64,000 nucleotides of DNA. It comes from Epiperipatus broadwayi (Eukaryota; Onychophora; Udeonychophora; Euonychophora; Peripatidae). Under the pieces are notes generated by a model, which ran no database searches, had not been told where the DNA came from, and saw nothing but the letters and a program-made list of their open reading frames with translations. Shown here piece after piece: positions 43,421-57,249 of the stretch. A program made the translations under genes and the position numbers. The stretch's first letter is position 1; the number at the start of each line of letters is the position of its first letter. Where the stretch lies: assembly GCA_028023455.1 (NCBI GenBank), contig JAQFVV010006306.1:4297859-4361858 (forward strand). The letters run 5' to 3'.

Positions 43421-46400
43421 CCAACAAATTTCTTCTAGAAAAAATCCAATTACTATTTCAATTTGGTTTAAATTGTTTTCTACTTATGCATACTGCAAAA
43501 CAAAATTTTACAAATTTTTAATTTTTTTAAAAATAAAAATATGAATTTGTGACACGCACATGGTGCACGACTATAAGAATTGGACATTATTATCTTAGAA
43601 ACTATCAGAGTTGTCTGGGGACAATGTTTGTATAACTGATGGAAGATATCCATCAAATATTTAAATAGTCTACATTTATAGTACATCTGTATAGAATGAT
43701 GATTTGACCAAAAATATATACGGCAGTAAATCATGATACTTGTATTATGCTTAACAGGTAGGAAAAGGCAGTTGTAATTCATAGGTGATCACCAGATATA
43801 AATCTTTTCAATAGGAGCATCCATATGATGTACTTCCAGTTATTGACTAACTATAATTTTTGTGTTTTTGGTATCATCACTTCTGAATCATAGCATTTAC
43901 ATCAGAAAATTATGTCTGCTCAATTTTGTATTTGAAATGCTTGATAGATTCTGAAATGTTCTGATATATATTGATTTGTACCATGATTTTTACAAGTTCT
44001 GTTTTGTGATTTTTTTTTTGCTGCAATTGTTCGTAGTAATTTGTCACTTTTTTACAGAAAATATTGATTTTAGATGTTTTCGATTTTTCACCTTTAGTAA
44101 ATATAGTAATTATTCTTGAAATTGTTAATCTTGAAACTGGAAACAGTTCAGCAGGTTTGGATACTCATATTCCAATTAAATGGCCACAGCAATTTCTTTG
44201 CTTTTAAACTTAGTGAGACAGTTATGTGTCTCATGGATACATCAACATAGTAGTATGTATGCACATGTATTAAAGTTGAAAAGCAGAAATAAACACAATT
44301 TTTTTTGTAGATATTTACTATATTACACTGGAATCACAGTTAAGAGTTAAATAATAATTTTGAATTAAAAAAATTATAAATTAAGCATTTAAAAAGGTCT
44401 ATTTAATGTTTTATTCTTATTTTGATAATTAAAACAAACATGTTTTATATTACAATAGATATACTGGTAATTATAAAATTCCACTATCTTAATTAGATTA
44501 AGAAATTTTTTTAATTAAAGCTTGTATAAAATTTTGATAAAAGTCCTATAAAGATGTTGACAGGATTAAGAAATATTTTTAGATAAAAATTTGGTAATTA
44601 ATTAAGGTGAATTAAAAGAAAGTCATTAAGTTTTTTTATTCAAGATAGAGAAAACTTTTAATTACTGTGTTTTGTTAAATTCCATAATACAGTATAAAAA
44701 GGTGGATTTGAGTTATTCAAGACTTACAATGGGATTATAACATGAATATTATAGTACTATTATGATGAAGCTATAACTGAAGGCAAGAAGTAGAGTCACT
44801 AGCTAATGTCATATAGTAAAGTTTGAATTTACATGGAAGTAAGATCCATCTTTTTTGTTTCATAGCTCATTTATGTGTACTAGATGATCTGCATGAAGTC
44901 TATCAAATTATAGACTGGATGGAGCTGACTGAATGGCAACAATTACCTAATTTATATCTTTCCTGAAGATGTCATTAAGTCAGTCTATTATTTTAGAATG
45001 GACCGAATTACTAAGAGATATTGGCTTGCTGAAGGATTACCTTGCTATGATTTATACATATGCTGCTTATCTATTTGCTGAGAAAAACAGACAAAATACT
45101 GCATCATATATATCAAGAACTAACCGAAGAAATTAGCTGGTGAGTTGAATATTTATTGAAAATGATTATTTAATACTGGACTGTGTAGTTAAATCTTTAA
45201 ATTACAAGGTTTAAAAGTCAATAACTTTTGTCTAAATTATTCAACTAAAACTAGAATAATGAAAAAAAAAAATGTTGCCATTTTTATTTTATTAAAAAAA
45301 AACTTTTGTTGAAGTCACAAAAGCCTTAATTTTAAATGAACCTTCCAAACTAGGCCTAGTGATAATGTTTTTTTTAAAAAAGAAATTTTTTTTACTTAAC
45401 ATTAGAAATAATGAATTAATTAGTAACTTTGATTTGTACGGGGATAATAATAATAACGTGCGGATTATATATCTTTTCAACATCGAGTTAATTTTATTGT
45501 AAAAATATATGGATTTAGTAAGTTTATTCTTTTAATAAATGCCATATGTGAATACAAAGTTGAACGAGTATCATATATATTAAAATCAATCATCATCCAC
45601 ATATAGGTTAAAATTAATTATGTATTATAAAAATGGAATTTTTTTTATTGGTTTATGACAATTTAAAGATGCTAATTTTAAATTATTATGTAGCACATCT
45701 GAGTGCTTATATATAGGTGTGTTTTATGTAAACTGTTGAGATATATGTAAATTACAATGTAATAGTATTTTTTTTGTATTATTTTAATCAAAATCAGAAT
45801 GCTGAATTTATAGTGCACTCAACAGTCCTTAATTTAATTTTATTGTTAATAATAAATTTATATTTTATTAAGTTATTCCAATGAATTTCTTTAATCCTAG
45901 ACTAGGTTTAAACAATATATGTTAGTATTATCTCTTGTTCTCAGTAACAGTTATAAAGCTCTCGCTCACCGAGCTGGATTCATACATAATGGTCAGTTAT
46001 ATAGATTTGGGCGTATGTTTAGTGTATGAACATCCAGGTGATGATGATCCTGATTGGTGCAAAGGGACATCCTTTAAAGTCCAAGCATTACATTTTATTT
46101 AGTTTTTATTATTAGAAATAAATTTGTAGTTGGCCTGTACATTAATGGTACTAATTGGCCAGGGCATTGATGATGATCAGCATATTTCTGTATCCTAGCA
46201 TTATTTTTTTAATTGTTATGATTAGATTTGTACATCCAAATTATTGTTTATATAATCTGCCCTAAGTTTGGTAAGGGGTAAATAATTAACCTGGTCTATA
46301 GTGGACCACTTTCACAAGGTTGTCTGTTGATTTTATTTTTTTTTTGATCATTCATGATGCAAATGATTATTTTTCTCTGTAATGTTGGTGAACTTATAGT

Positions 46401-46889
46401 TAATCTTTTTTCTTGCTGATCTCTCAGACTCATCGTACTCATTATGTTCATTGTATATTTGGATTTGATTCATTGACTGAGGTTGATGATGATGTTTTTC
46501 CATCATCCTACATTCACTTATGTTTCTCCATACCCTTACAGTAGTTAGAGTTGATATATATATTTTCAACACAGGTTTACTAATCTGCCATCAGTTTTCC
46601 CTGAAATCACTAATATGTATTTTCATTTCTATGCTGCGTAATGTTTGTAATATAATGCTAATGTAGCAAATGTTTGTTGTTTTGTCCAACTTGTATACCT
46701 AAGATATTGTAATCATGTCAGATTTAATTTAACAGAACTTTGGAGATATACTTATTTAAAACAGTGAATTGTCAAACAAAATGATGTATATTTAATACAC
46801 AGTTATTGTGTATATTACGCTTCATCAACATTTCCTATACTTAAACAAATTATTAGCAACAGTGCTGTGATGTGGCTTCTCCTTAAACA
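43421..46889. other. AT-rich non-coding DNA, nothing recognised
   Basis: No coding similarity in any frame I could follow. The longest open frames (for example 46348-46572 minus) resemble no family I know. No tRNA or clear repeat. Confidence 0.35.
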
Positions 46890-47240
46890 AAGTCAAGAAT
46901 ATCTCAGCAATTATGCCCAGATAAACCTGTTAGCCACTTTATTTTCCATTCCCCACTCTAAATTTTCCCATATTCTGCTCCATCCCATTTTCACAACATA
47001 ATCATTGTCAACTCTATAACCTTTATATCTAAATACCCCTTATCTTTTCCCAAACCCAGCATAAAAACCAATAATTCACTTTCTGTATAATCACTTTTTT
47101 CATATTTATTCTTCCATAACTTCATTATATGTACCCTTTCTGTTTTCAAGCATTTACATTTAATTAACAGAATGCCTAATATTTTCTATTCCTTCCTTAC
47201 ATAATTTACAAAATAAATCACCCATATTTTTCCATTTACA
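46890..47240 (-). mobile_element. 3' end of the APE-type LINE, second copy
   Basis: Reverse complement of 9615-9965: CTCCATCCCATTTTCACAAC here matches the complement of GTTGTGAAAATGGGATGGAG at 9847. Other shared blocks are TCTCAGCAATTATGCCCAGA and TTCCTTACATAATTTACA. A family A repeat follows immediately. Confidence 0.6.
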
Positions 47241-47241
47241 G

Positions 47242-47579
47242 TAGTAAACTTTCTGTACAATAGAGCCATCTAGGGCAAGCTTTAGTAATGAATGGATGCA
47301 AGGTTTGTGCATAAAATCCCTATCTAGTGCATACTCATCTAATATCCCAGACTAGTTTCTAGCCTGTGGTTTTCATCATGAGTAGCTTTGGATCTGAGAT
47401 TATTGCACCTAGACCTTAGTGCTCTCAGATTCAAGGCTCACACTGATGAAACCACAAGCTGGAAACTAGTCTGGGATATTGAATGAATAGAAATTAGATA
47501 GGGACTTTATGCACAAACCTTCTTGCATCCATTGATTACTAAGGCTTGCACTAACACTATTGTATGCAGAGTTTACGAC
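47242..47579. repeat. Family A repeat A7, cut by an LTR
   Basis: Left end GTAAACTTTCTGTACAATAG; the right arm ends at GCAGAGTTTACGAC where the LTR begins. The antisense hammerhead (47345-47390) is degraded. The sense one (about 47437-47478) keeps CTGATGA and GAAACTAGTC but has a shortened stem II. The LTR insertion is therefore younger than this repeat copy. Confidence 0.6.
47437..47478 (+). ncRNA. Hammerhead ribozyme motif, family A7 (decayed)
   Basis: CTGATGA (47443-47449), AACCACAAGCTG (one base short, poor stem II), GAAAC (47462-47466), TA, GTC (47469-47471), TGGGAT. Core boxes are intact and the stems weakened. Confidence 0.5.
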
Positions 47580-49070
<1,491 letters not shown>

Positions 49071-50875
49071 ATTGGCTTCCCAATGCGGGACTTAGATAAA
49101 AATAAACCGCAACCTGAGATAAATTACACTGGAATATAAAATAACTCGACAATAGTGGCATAAAAACATTGAAATTTGATGTCCATAGTCAGAAAATAAA
49201 TATGACCGTAGTTATTGCTTGACATTTAAAGGTTTTATGAGAGTTTAACATGTAAATAAATAAAAAGTTATTACGTAAGATTCAAAAATTTTCTGAAAGT
49301 TTTAACAGTTAAAAAAAAAAAAATTTTGTGTGCAATTCAAAAGTTTTTTTTTTCCTTGTAAGAGTAGAGGGTGTAAAATTTTAAGTAAGATGCTTTATTA
49401 AAACAAAATAATAGTGCATAAATTAGATAATAAAAGATATAAGCAAAATCGATCGAAATCTAGTAACGAAGGTAAAGACAGATATAGACTGAGTATTATA
49501 AGGTGACAAAAGAGAGGGGGGGGTATTGGCATATGAAGTTATTATTTGTTGGCAGTTAAAGAATCATGTTAAGATTTTTTTTTATTTGCATGGAAATAAG
49601 TTAAATAGGGAAATATGCAAATTATGGCAGAATGTGAAACAGAATCGAAAGAGGACATGAGTTAAAAGAACAAGTAAAAAAAAAAAAAGGAAAAAGAAAC
49701 AAAGACATCAGTAGAACAGTATATGAAAAGAGGGTAGATAACATTTGTGAGTGGGATGGGGAAATGATTAATTACACATCTCAAGAATGCCTAAAAGTTG
49801 TTTTGTGAATAAACAATATCAAGATAGAGATATTGTGGGTCGGTAATGTCGCAGACGATATTTAAACATATGTGGAGACAACTCAGAGATATAAACTCTA
49901 CCGGTGAGAAGCACACAAATAACATTGGCAAATAAAAAAGCACAATTGGGCTCGAAACAAGTTTGGGCACAAATTTAAATAGGGGATAAAATTATATTCC
50001 ATACATTATTGATTCTAAAAGGTTTGATGCATTAGCCATATTGGGGTCCAACTTTATGCAAAAAACTGGATGTATGATCAATTATAAAGAGGAAAGGATT
50101 AAGGGGAAGAAGTGGAGCTTGGGTTGCGGATGAGAATGAATCAGCAAAAGATATGTAACAGCTTGAGATGGAAAGACTTAATAGAGGCATGGATTGATGC
50201 ACTAATAAATAAAGTGAAGGGAGACTGGAAAGGGGCTCTAAAAGAAGTTCTAGTTGAATATAAACTGGTTTTTTTTGGACAAACCTGGAATTATTTAAGA
50301 GTATGAGCACTTAATCAAGGTTTCTGACAGTACACCATACCAGGCGAGATCATACCCAGTGCCACATCAATATAGGGCTGAGGTAGAGACAATTAGCTAA
50401 ATGGAGGAGTGGGATATTATCAACAAGAGTTCATCATCATATAGAAACCCATTAGTGGTAAAAAAAAGACAGCCATAAGTCTGCTTAGATTCTAGGCAAT
50501 TGAACAAGATCACATGGCCTGATCAAAATGTTCCATCACCAATTAATGAATTAGTAAATAAATGGGGGGGGGGGTATTTTCCAGGTTGGATTTGACTGCT
50601 AGCTATTGGCAGATCAAGTTGCGCCCTGCCGACCGGAAGTCCACAGCATTTCAATGATATATCACACCACTTCAACAGAATACCTTTCGGTCTAAAGAAT
50701 ATTGGAGCAAGTCTGTTAAAATGTCTTGACCAGATGCTGTCCCCAGAGATCAAAAAGTTAATCATTATCTTCTTGGATGATGTGATTATTGTATCTAGTA
50801 ACTCACACGAACACTTACAACACAATGAAGGGTACCTGAATTAACCTACAAAAAAGCTGTTTAGCAGCAGAAGAC

Positions 50876-51058
50876 ATGAATTTCTTGGTGCACTTAATGC
50901 GAATGGAATCAGGCCCCATCCTGACAAAATTCAGGCAATCAGATTTTCCAGTCCCTCGCACAACAAAACAAGTTAGATCATTTTTGAGGCTGTGTAATTT
51001 CTACAATAAATTTTACAAAAACTTTGCATCTGACATGGAGCCATTGATGCAACTATAA
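50876..51058 (+). pseudogene. Ty3 RT C-terminal fragment (older copy)
   Basis: Sixty residues carrying FPVPRTTKQVRSFLRLCNFY and NKFYKNFASDMEPLMQL, the Ty3 connection region between RT and RNase H. Homologous to FPAPRTPKQVRSFLGMCNFY in the younger element. Confidence 0.7.
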
Positions 51059-52286
51059 TGCAAGGGGACATTATGGAAATGGTTGGAAGAGCATGAAACT
51101 AACTTCAAGGTTATTAAAGAAAAGTTCCTTAGCCAAATGATGTTGCTTTACTCTGACCTAAGGAAACTGTTTATTGTTCAGGTAATCAGTAGTGGGTATG
51201 GGTTATGTGCAGTTTTTATGTGAGCTCAGGAGGATGATACCCTGGGTGTAATTTATTTTGTCAGATCATTGAGAGGTGCAGAGATTAATTACTCTCACAG
51301 AAAAAGAGGCCTTGGCTGTGGTGTGGGCATTCCACAAGTTCTGCCAGTTCTTGATAGGGTTGGAAGCAATCATTAGGATGGATTATAGGAGCCTAGATTT
51401 CTTAAACCAGTTATTTAACAAATAGTGGCCAATCCGGCGGAGCCTTTTTCTCCAATTGTTCAATTATTTCATCCAGTATTGTAAAGGCACCGGAAATGTG
51501 GTGGCTGACACATTGCGCCGGAATATTAGTCCTGGTGCTCAAAATCATCTGCAGATGGTTTGGCGAATATAGAATTAGAGGAGGATGCTGTAGTGGAAGA
51601 AAGATTGAGACACCTGGGAAAAGTGCAATGGCAAAGCACCACCTACAAAAAAGGTATTGACCAAGTACAAGTCAAAAATGAAATAGAAATGTTGGAAATT
51701 AATACCAGAAATAGATACCAACTGAAATAAGGTGTCCTATTGTACATCAGACCTACAAAGGGATCAGGGGAAGATGATTATACTAGAGAGTTTATAAGGA
51801 CTTATTATGTACACCCACCATTTGTATGGGCATTATGGAGTTAAATAAAGTGGAAGGCTTATTGAGGACATGGTTCCACTGGCCATGAGACCACAGGTTG
51901 TCAGCATAGTAAGTGCATGTGAAACCTGTCAGAAGTCAAAACCAGCAAATGAGTCATATCAGGGCCCATTGAGTCCTATCATTCCTAACAAACCAAAGGA
52001 CCTGATAGCTGTCAATTTTTTTGGGCTGTTACTGGTTTTTTAAAAAATGAAATATGTACTAGTGGTATATGAGATTTTTTCAAAGTGGGTGTCAGCATAT
52101 CCAGTGTCTCGGGCAAATACTAGGAATGACAGGCGAATCCTTGAGACACATACTTTGAGAAAATAGGTAAACCTAGGACTATTTTGTCAGTCAACGACAT
52201 GCCTTTTACATCTCGCCATTTGTGGCAAGAGTGGATGGAGCTAAAACATATCCATACAGAATCCACAGTTCAACTCATGTGAGTGG

Positions 52287-52538
52287 ATGATGAGAATTGG
52301 GATGCCCTTCATGTTATATACTGCTTCCAACCATAAAAGATGGTTGAAACAGCTTCCCCAGGTATTAAATTTCATAAATTGGACTCATATTGAATCCACA
52401 GGGTTTGCACCTGTAAGACTACAATTTAGACAAACAATACCTCAATTATATAAATCCACATTACCCACTATCCCAGAAAAAATTGATCAAGAAGAGATCA
52501 AGAAAAGGCAAGGTACTGCGAAAAGGAGTCACGACTGA
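52287..52538 (+). pseudogene. Ty3 integrase C-terminal fragment (older copy)
   Basis: Carries YTASNHKRWLKQLPQVLNFI and NWTHIESTGFAPVRLQFRQT, matching the younger copy's 59250-59050 region. The conserved Glu-containing helix just upstream is disrupted. Confidence 0.65.
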
Positions 52539-52654
52539 CAAGTTTAAAGAAGGACATACAGGATGGCCCAAATGCCTTCACTTTAGAAAATAGTGAAGGG
52601 GTACCTATAATGCTAAATCCCTGAAACCGTATAAGACCAGGACATAGTTTAGAA

Positions 52655-53083
52655 CAGGGATGCCCAACCCGTAGCTCGCGAGTCACATGTGGCTCGCGCA
52701 ACCATTTGATGTGGCTCGCATTGCACTTTTCAAGAAAAATTGATAAAATATTTTGTTCCTTGACGCCACATGCACACATTAAAAAATAAACATTTTTACA
52801 ATACAAACGATAACGATATGCAGTGTCAGGTTTCACATTAAATAAAATAATTAAAATATACTTTTCCTGTAATTGTAATTTATATATATGTTAACAAATT
52901 TTTAATATATAAATAAAATGTATTTACATTTTTTTTTCTTTTTAACATATTACACCAGTTTTTTTTTAGTTTGTGAATTATGTTTATAAATGTAATATGA
53001 AAACTGCAATATATAATTGTGGCTCCCCAAATTTTTTTAAATTCTCAACTGGCTCGCGTCAAGTTAAAGGTTGGGCATCCCTG
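52655..53083. mobile_element. hAT-type MITE with perfect 8-bp target duplication
   Basis: Ends are CAGGGATGCCCAACC and, inverted, GGTTGGGCATCCCTG (15 matching bases). Subterminal GGCTCGCG occurs near both ends, typical of hAT MITEs. GTTTAGAA flanks both sides exactly (52647-52654 and 53084-53091). 429 bp, no coding capacity. It interrupts the end of the older Ty3 internal region. Confidence 0.9.
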
Positions 53084-53172
53084 GTTTAGAAGGTCCCTAT
53101 AAAGATTAATATATGGAGAATAAAATAAGTTCAAACCCCTTTTTTATTCTCATCCCCTGGACCTGGTGGTAT

Positions 53173-54501
53173 TGTACCATTTACATATATATGGTACAAG
53201 TATATTAGCATTGAGTAAGAGTTAAAAGAGGCAAAATTTAAAAAAATCGTCTATCATAATTTAGTGGGTTTTTTTATAGTTAGGATTATTTATTTTATTT
53301 ATAACATATAATGAAAGTTACTTTTGTTTCGCAATTAAAAGTAAAAGTTAAAATTGGAAAGAATGGAAACACAGATTGCTAATGCAGATAGACAAAAGAA
53401 AGTGATTAAAATCAAATTGGTATTCTTAATGCAAATTAAACACAGCTGAAATAATTTATATAAAAAAAGACTGTAACTAAAAACTAACAAGAAATGTGAA
53501 GATTAGAATAAGAAAATGCACAAGACAGATTGTGGGTATAAAAGAAGCAGACAAGTTTGGAATTGATCTTTTCACCCATGTGTGTTTTAGGCAACTTCTT
53601 GTGGGCAGCATTTTCAAAGTAAAAATAAAATGCTATCACTTATTACTAAACTAAAGCTATTCTTCATGTGTGAGTAGAACCAGATAGAAATCACTAAAAG
53701 CTTCATCTAGCCTTGCCTAAATAAGGATCAGAGATATGGAAGTAATACCAGATTGAAACCATAGACCAACACTGCGGACTACTCATCAAAAGGATTACTG
53801 GGATAAGCAATCATTACGTAATCACTAGAAGCTTGCAGCTAAGCTAATGACTATAACACCTATCTATAGAAAAAGATTTGCAAACTGAATTTTAAATAAA
53901 CTGTTACTGTAGACAAAAAGAAAAGATATGTTATTTAAGACTTCAAAGTGAGATATTTGAATTCAATGGTTAAGATAACTATCGGGCATGCATGTATGTT
54001 TCTTTCCAATATTATAATTTTATTTTTATAAGTGTTTAATGCGGTGTAATGAACCTTTACTACTAATATAAAACTTTCATCGCATGTGCTTGATTTTTAA
54101 TTATGTTATTATTTTTGAGTATTCGATTTTGTTCTTTTGTTTTAGAGAAGAGTATAAATTACCTTGCCAATATGCTTTATTAATTAAGCCCCAGGAGAAA
54201 TAGTTTCTTAAAATAATTAATTGACGGGAAATCATAATCCCAATATTTGTAAGTATTTGCTTTGTAAGTTATGATGTGCTTTGCGCAGAATCAATGAGTC
54301 ATGACTCTGGCACCCTCTTTTTATAAATTAAAAATTGATTCTGCCGGCAATTCAAATTATAATAATTATTAGGTCGAATTAATCAGAAAATATAGTTATG
54401 TTTTTAGAAATATAAAGACAATATTTTTCTTCTTCATAACTTGATTAACTCACACATTGAAGTGCATTATAGAAGGCCTAACAGAACATGAAAACATTAC
54501 A
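53173..54501 (+). repeat. 3' LTR of the older Ty3/gypsy element
   Basis: Begins TGTACCATTTACATATATAT and ends AAAACATTACA. Colinear with 47580-49070 but clearly diverged, with many substitutions and small indels, so the insertion is old. Upstream there is no purine-rich tract; the sequence is CTCATCCCCTGGACC. I could not find a matching short target duplication. Confidence 0.75.
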
Positions 54502-54644
54502 TTACTGTACTAAAATCCTAAGTAAATAAGTAAAATACATATGAATTCATAGTATTATTTCCGAGAATGTCCACTTAAAAAATATAATAGCTAAATAGCT
54601 GATATTTTAGTACAAGTACTTTCCTCAGAGCTTCTTTTTTCTCA

Positions 54645-54965
54645 AATCATAAATTGGACAGACCAATCATAAAATAAACATAAGAAAGGAAGAACACATT
54701 TTGGAAATTAGAGAACAATCTAATTTATCAGCCATTTATTCACACATTAAATTAAACTATGACATCAATTTTAATAAAACACATTTTTGCAAAAATTGAA
54801 CAATATGACCACAGATTGCTAAACAAAACTATAGAGATTTTTAAAAGGCCCAAGAGCATAAATGAAAAGTGTGAATTAAAGAAATTAATATTTGAAAAAA
54901 GGTATTGGAGGATAAAATATTTTTTAAAACTTCTCAACCAACAGAATTTGAGAATGAAGAGAAAA
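54645..54965 (+). pseudogene. Second Penelope-like element, endonuclease C-terminal fragment
   Basis: Plus strand: IGQTNHKINIRKEEHILEI and SNLSAIYSHIKLNYDINFN, then after a frame change IFAKIEQYDHRLLNKTIEIF and KRPKSINEKCELKKL. The spacing fits the GIY-YIG domain end of PLEs (YiGqT.r.i..R..EH ... SAiaeH......idf..t.ila.e..y..R...Eai.I...p...N). It is not close to the PLE at 4250-6650, so a second lineage is represented. No RT nearby. Confidence 0.5.
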
Positions 54966-54978
54966 TAAAAAAATAATT

Positions 54979-55158
54979 TTAGACATTAAATCTAAAGCAA
55001 AAATCATTTTTTTGATCCAATGACCAGCAATCCGGCCAATCATTTTGAATTTGGCATTGCATTTCAAGATCCACTTGAGATGATTCAGAAACATCAACTT
55101 GCACCAATATTTCCATATTTTCTATCGTTGTTTTGGACTTTTTATTAATGGGACTCAT
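54979..55158 (-). CDS. Small hypothetical reading frame, 59 codons
   Basis: ATG (55158-55156) to TAA (54981-54979). Acidic and unusually well mixed for this AT-rich window: it starts MSPINKKSKTTIENMEILVQ and ends with CWSLDQKNDFCFRFNV. I recognise no family. It could be an exon of an unseen gene or chance. There is no supporting splice site that I trust. Confidence 0.2.
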   Translation of the reverse strand: MSPINKKSKTTIENMEILVQVDVSESSQVDLEMQCQIQNDWPDCWSLDQKNDFCFRFNV

Positions 55159-56834
55159 GGTCGAGAAGTAATTGGAAATGTTTTTCTTTCTTAAACTTGA
55201 GGTAAACTTTTACACTAAAAAAATAAATAAAATAATAATAACTTATAAAATTTAAAAGCCGTGACATGCCAAAAGTATTATTTGAGTAAACATAGACTCT
55301 GATTGCATTGAAAGAATGATTGCTGGTAAAATGCTTTGTTTCTTCTGTCTAAGATATTGCTGAAAGTGATTTTGTTAATAATCAGAAGTTCAGATCCTTA
55401 TGTTATCAAAATGGATAATATTTAACTGAACACATCAGATTTAGCATACAATACCTAAGCCTTCATGGTTGCAGTGATTTTTCCAATGGTGATCTGACCA
55501 AACTCTAGATTGACTAAGTGACTTGGTAGTGTGAGACAATTTGTCTAGGTGAGTTGGGTGAGCTTAATTGGTCTATTTGTGTGTTAACAGTTGACCGGGT
55601 ATTCAGGTTTACCTCTTGCCCAGAATAATACTATCTTATATTTATTTATAATCATGTAATTCTTCTTTATGTTTGTAATTCTAGCTTTCCTTTTCAATTT
55701 ACCATTTATACATAATTGTCACTGTAAACATGGTACTTGTTTAATAAATATTTGGGGGAAAAAAAAAATAACGATGTCAAATTTACATAAAAAATAAATA
55801 TTCCACACACTGTTAATTGCTACACAGGTGCATTCAGTCATAAATGTCAGAAGTTACTAATTGCACATGCATCGCTGTAATCAGTTGTTGGACACGTGAC
55901 CAATGGGGATGTGGAAAAGTCCACTTCTCACTATGTAAGAGCATCAATTTCAAATCCATATTTCATCTGATTCATAAAACACTATTTTTTTGTTCGAATT
56001 ATATAAATGTGAATTGTAATTATGAACTGCCTATTTCATCTAATTACGTTTGAAACGTTAAAAATACACTTAAAAAGGTGCCGGAATGTCGTTTTACTGT
56101 GTTACATGATTAAAAAAGCCCTGCCTATAATAAGTATTGGTAAAAAATATAAATTCAGAAACAAATAAGTTAGTTTTCTCCTGACTGATATATTTTTTTA
56201 AAACTCTAATGTCAAAATAATATTTTACTATTAAAGTTAATAGGCAATTTATATTCAAATTGATTTTCACTGTTCTTCATTATAGATCTTTCCTTGTAAC
56301 TCTTGCAATAATCTAATATAACTAAACTATAAAAACTTTTTAGGATAAATAATTCAAATACATTTATAAAAATAAATTATATTATCATTTGCCTTTTTGT
56401 CTGTATTTGTAATTTTATTTGGAAAAACGTTTTTAACATTTGTGAAAGTATAGTTAGCTACATCTTAAAAACGTTTTGCCACATAAAATTAACGATAAAT
56501 TATATAAAAAAATAAAGGTATTATGTATACAAATTAAGCATTTATAGTATACTCTTCAAAAGTATATAGAGTAAAATTAAGATTTATTAATTTTCAGCAG
56601 AGTTTAATTTTTTTTTAAAAAAGAATTTTTATAGTGAAGGAATAAAAGATATATTGATGTTATTTTCTTATGATCTATTGCATGATTATAGTATAGTGTT
56701 CGGTGTTTGCATTGTGAACTAAAAAAATTAAAATTTAGTAACTTAATTTTTTATTAATCATATGACTGAATTCATGGATACAGAGGATTATTGCAAATCA
56801 ATGAAAGATTATTATTTAAAAATCCAAATTATAC
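55159..56834. other. AT-rich non-coding DNA, nothing recognised
   Basis: No gene, tRNA or clear repeat. Confidence 0.35.
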
Positions 56835-57150
56835 ATTTGGTTGGTTATAAAAGATTTGAACTCGGACTTTCAAGCACCCTACATCTATTCAATCCATCTT
56901 ATACAATTGATACACATGACCACCTACATGTGAAAAAGATAACTGATGGTCCAGATCACCATCTCCCACACATATATACAATTGATGCTCAGTTTATATT
57001 TAGATAGCAAATCTTCAAACTTTAATAGATTTCTTCACCTTCCAACTTCTTCAACCATTCATTTAATTGAAAATCTGAGAATGGAATGCTCAAAGCCCTT
57101 ATGTTGACCTTAAGCCAATTTGACTCCTCACACATAGGACCTTAATATAT
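56835..57150 (+). repeat. Family C repeat, half copy with ribozyme deleted
   Basis: Matches 10695-11050: ATTTGAACTCGGACTTTCAA, ACATGTGAAAAAGATAA, CATCTCCCACACATATATAC, CTCAGTTTATATTTAGA, then the single-copy middle (CTTCAAACTTTAATAGATT, TTGACCTTAAGCC). The ~50-base hammerhead region between GATAA and CTGATGGTCCAG is missing. Confidence 0.6.
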
Positions 57151-57249
57151 CTATTTAATTATATAGAAGAGGGATGGGCAGAATACCGGTTGAATATGTA
57201 ATATTTAAATATAATTACATTAAGTCTACTCTAGACAATATATATATAT

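Larger units (their letters stand above)
49071..53172 (+). mobile_element. Older Ty3/gypsy element, internal region (ruined)
   Basis: Plus-strand remains in the usual order: short gag start (~49600-49700), protease region (49790-50110), linker (RMRMNQQKICN near 50130), RT (FLDD at ~50772; KQVRSFLRLCNFYNKFYKNF at ~50970), RNase H (~51160-51420), integrase zinc region and core (~51780-52180) and IN C-terminal (52287-52640). Many stops and frameshifts. It is closely colinear with the element at 57250-64000. As there, only ~700 bases lie between primer site and protease, too little for a full gag. A MITE sits at 52655-53083. Confidence 0.75.
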
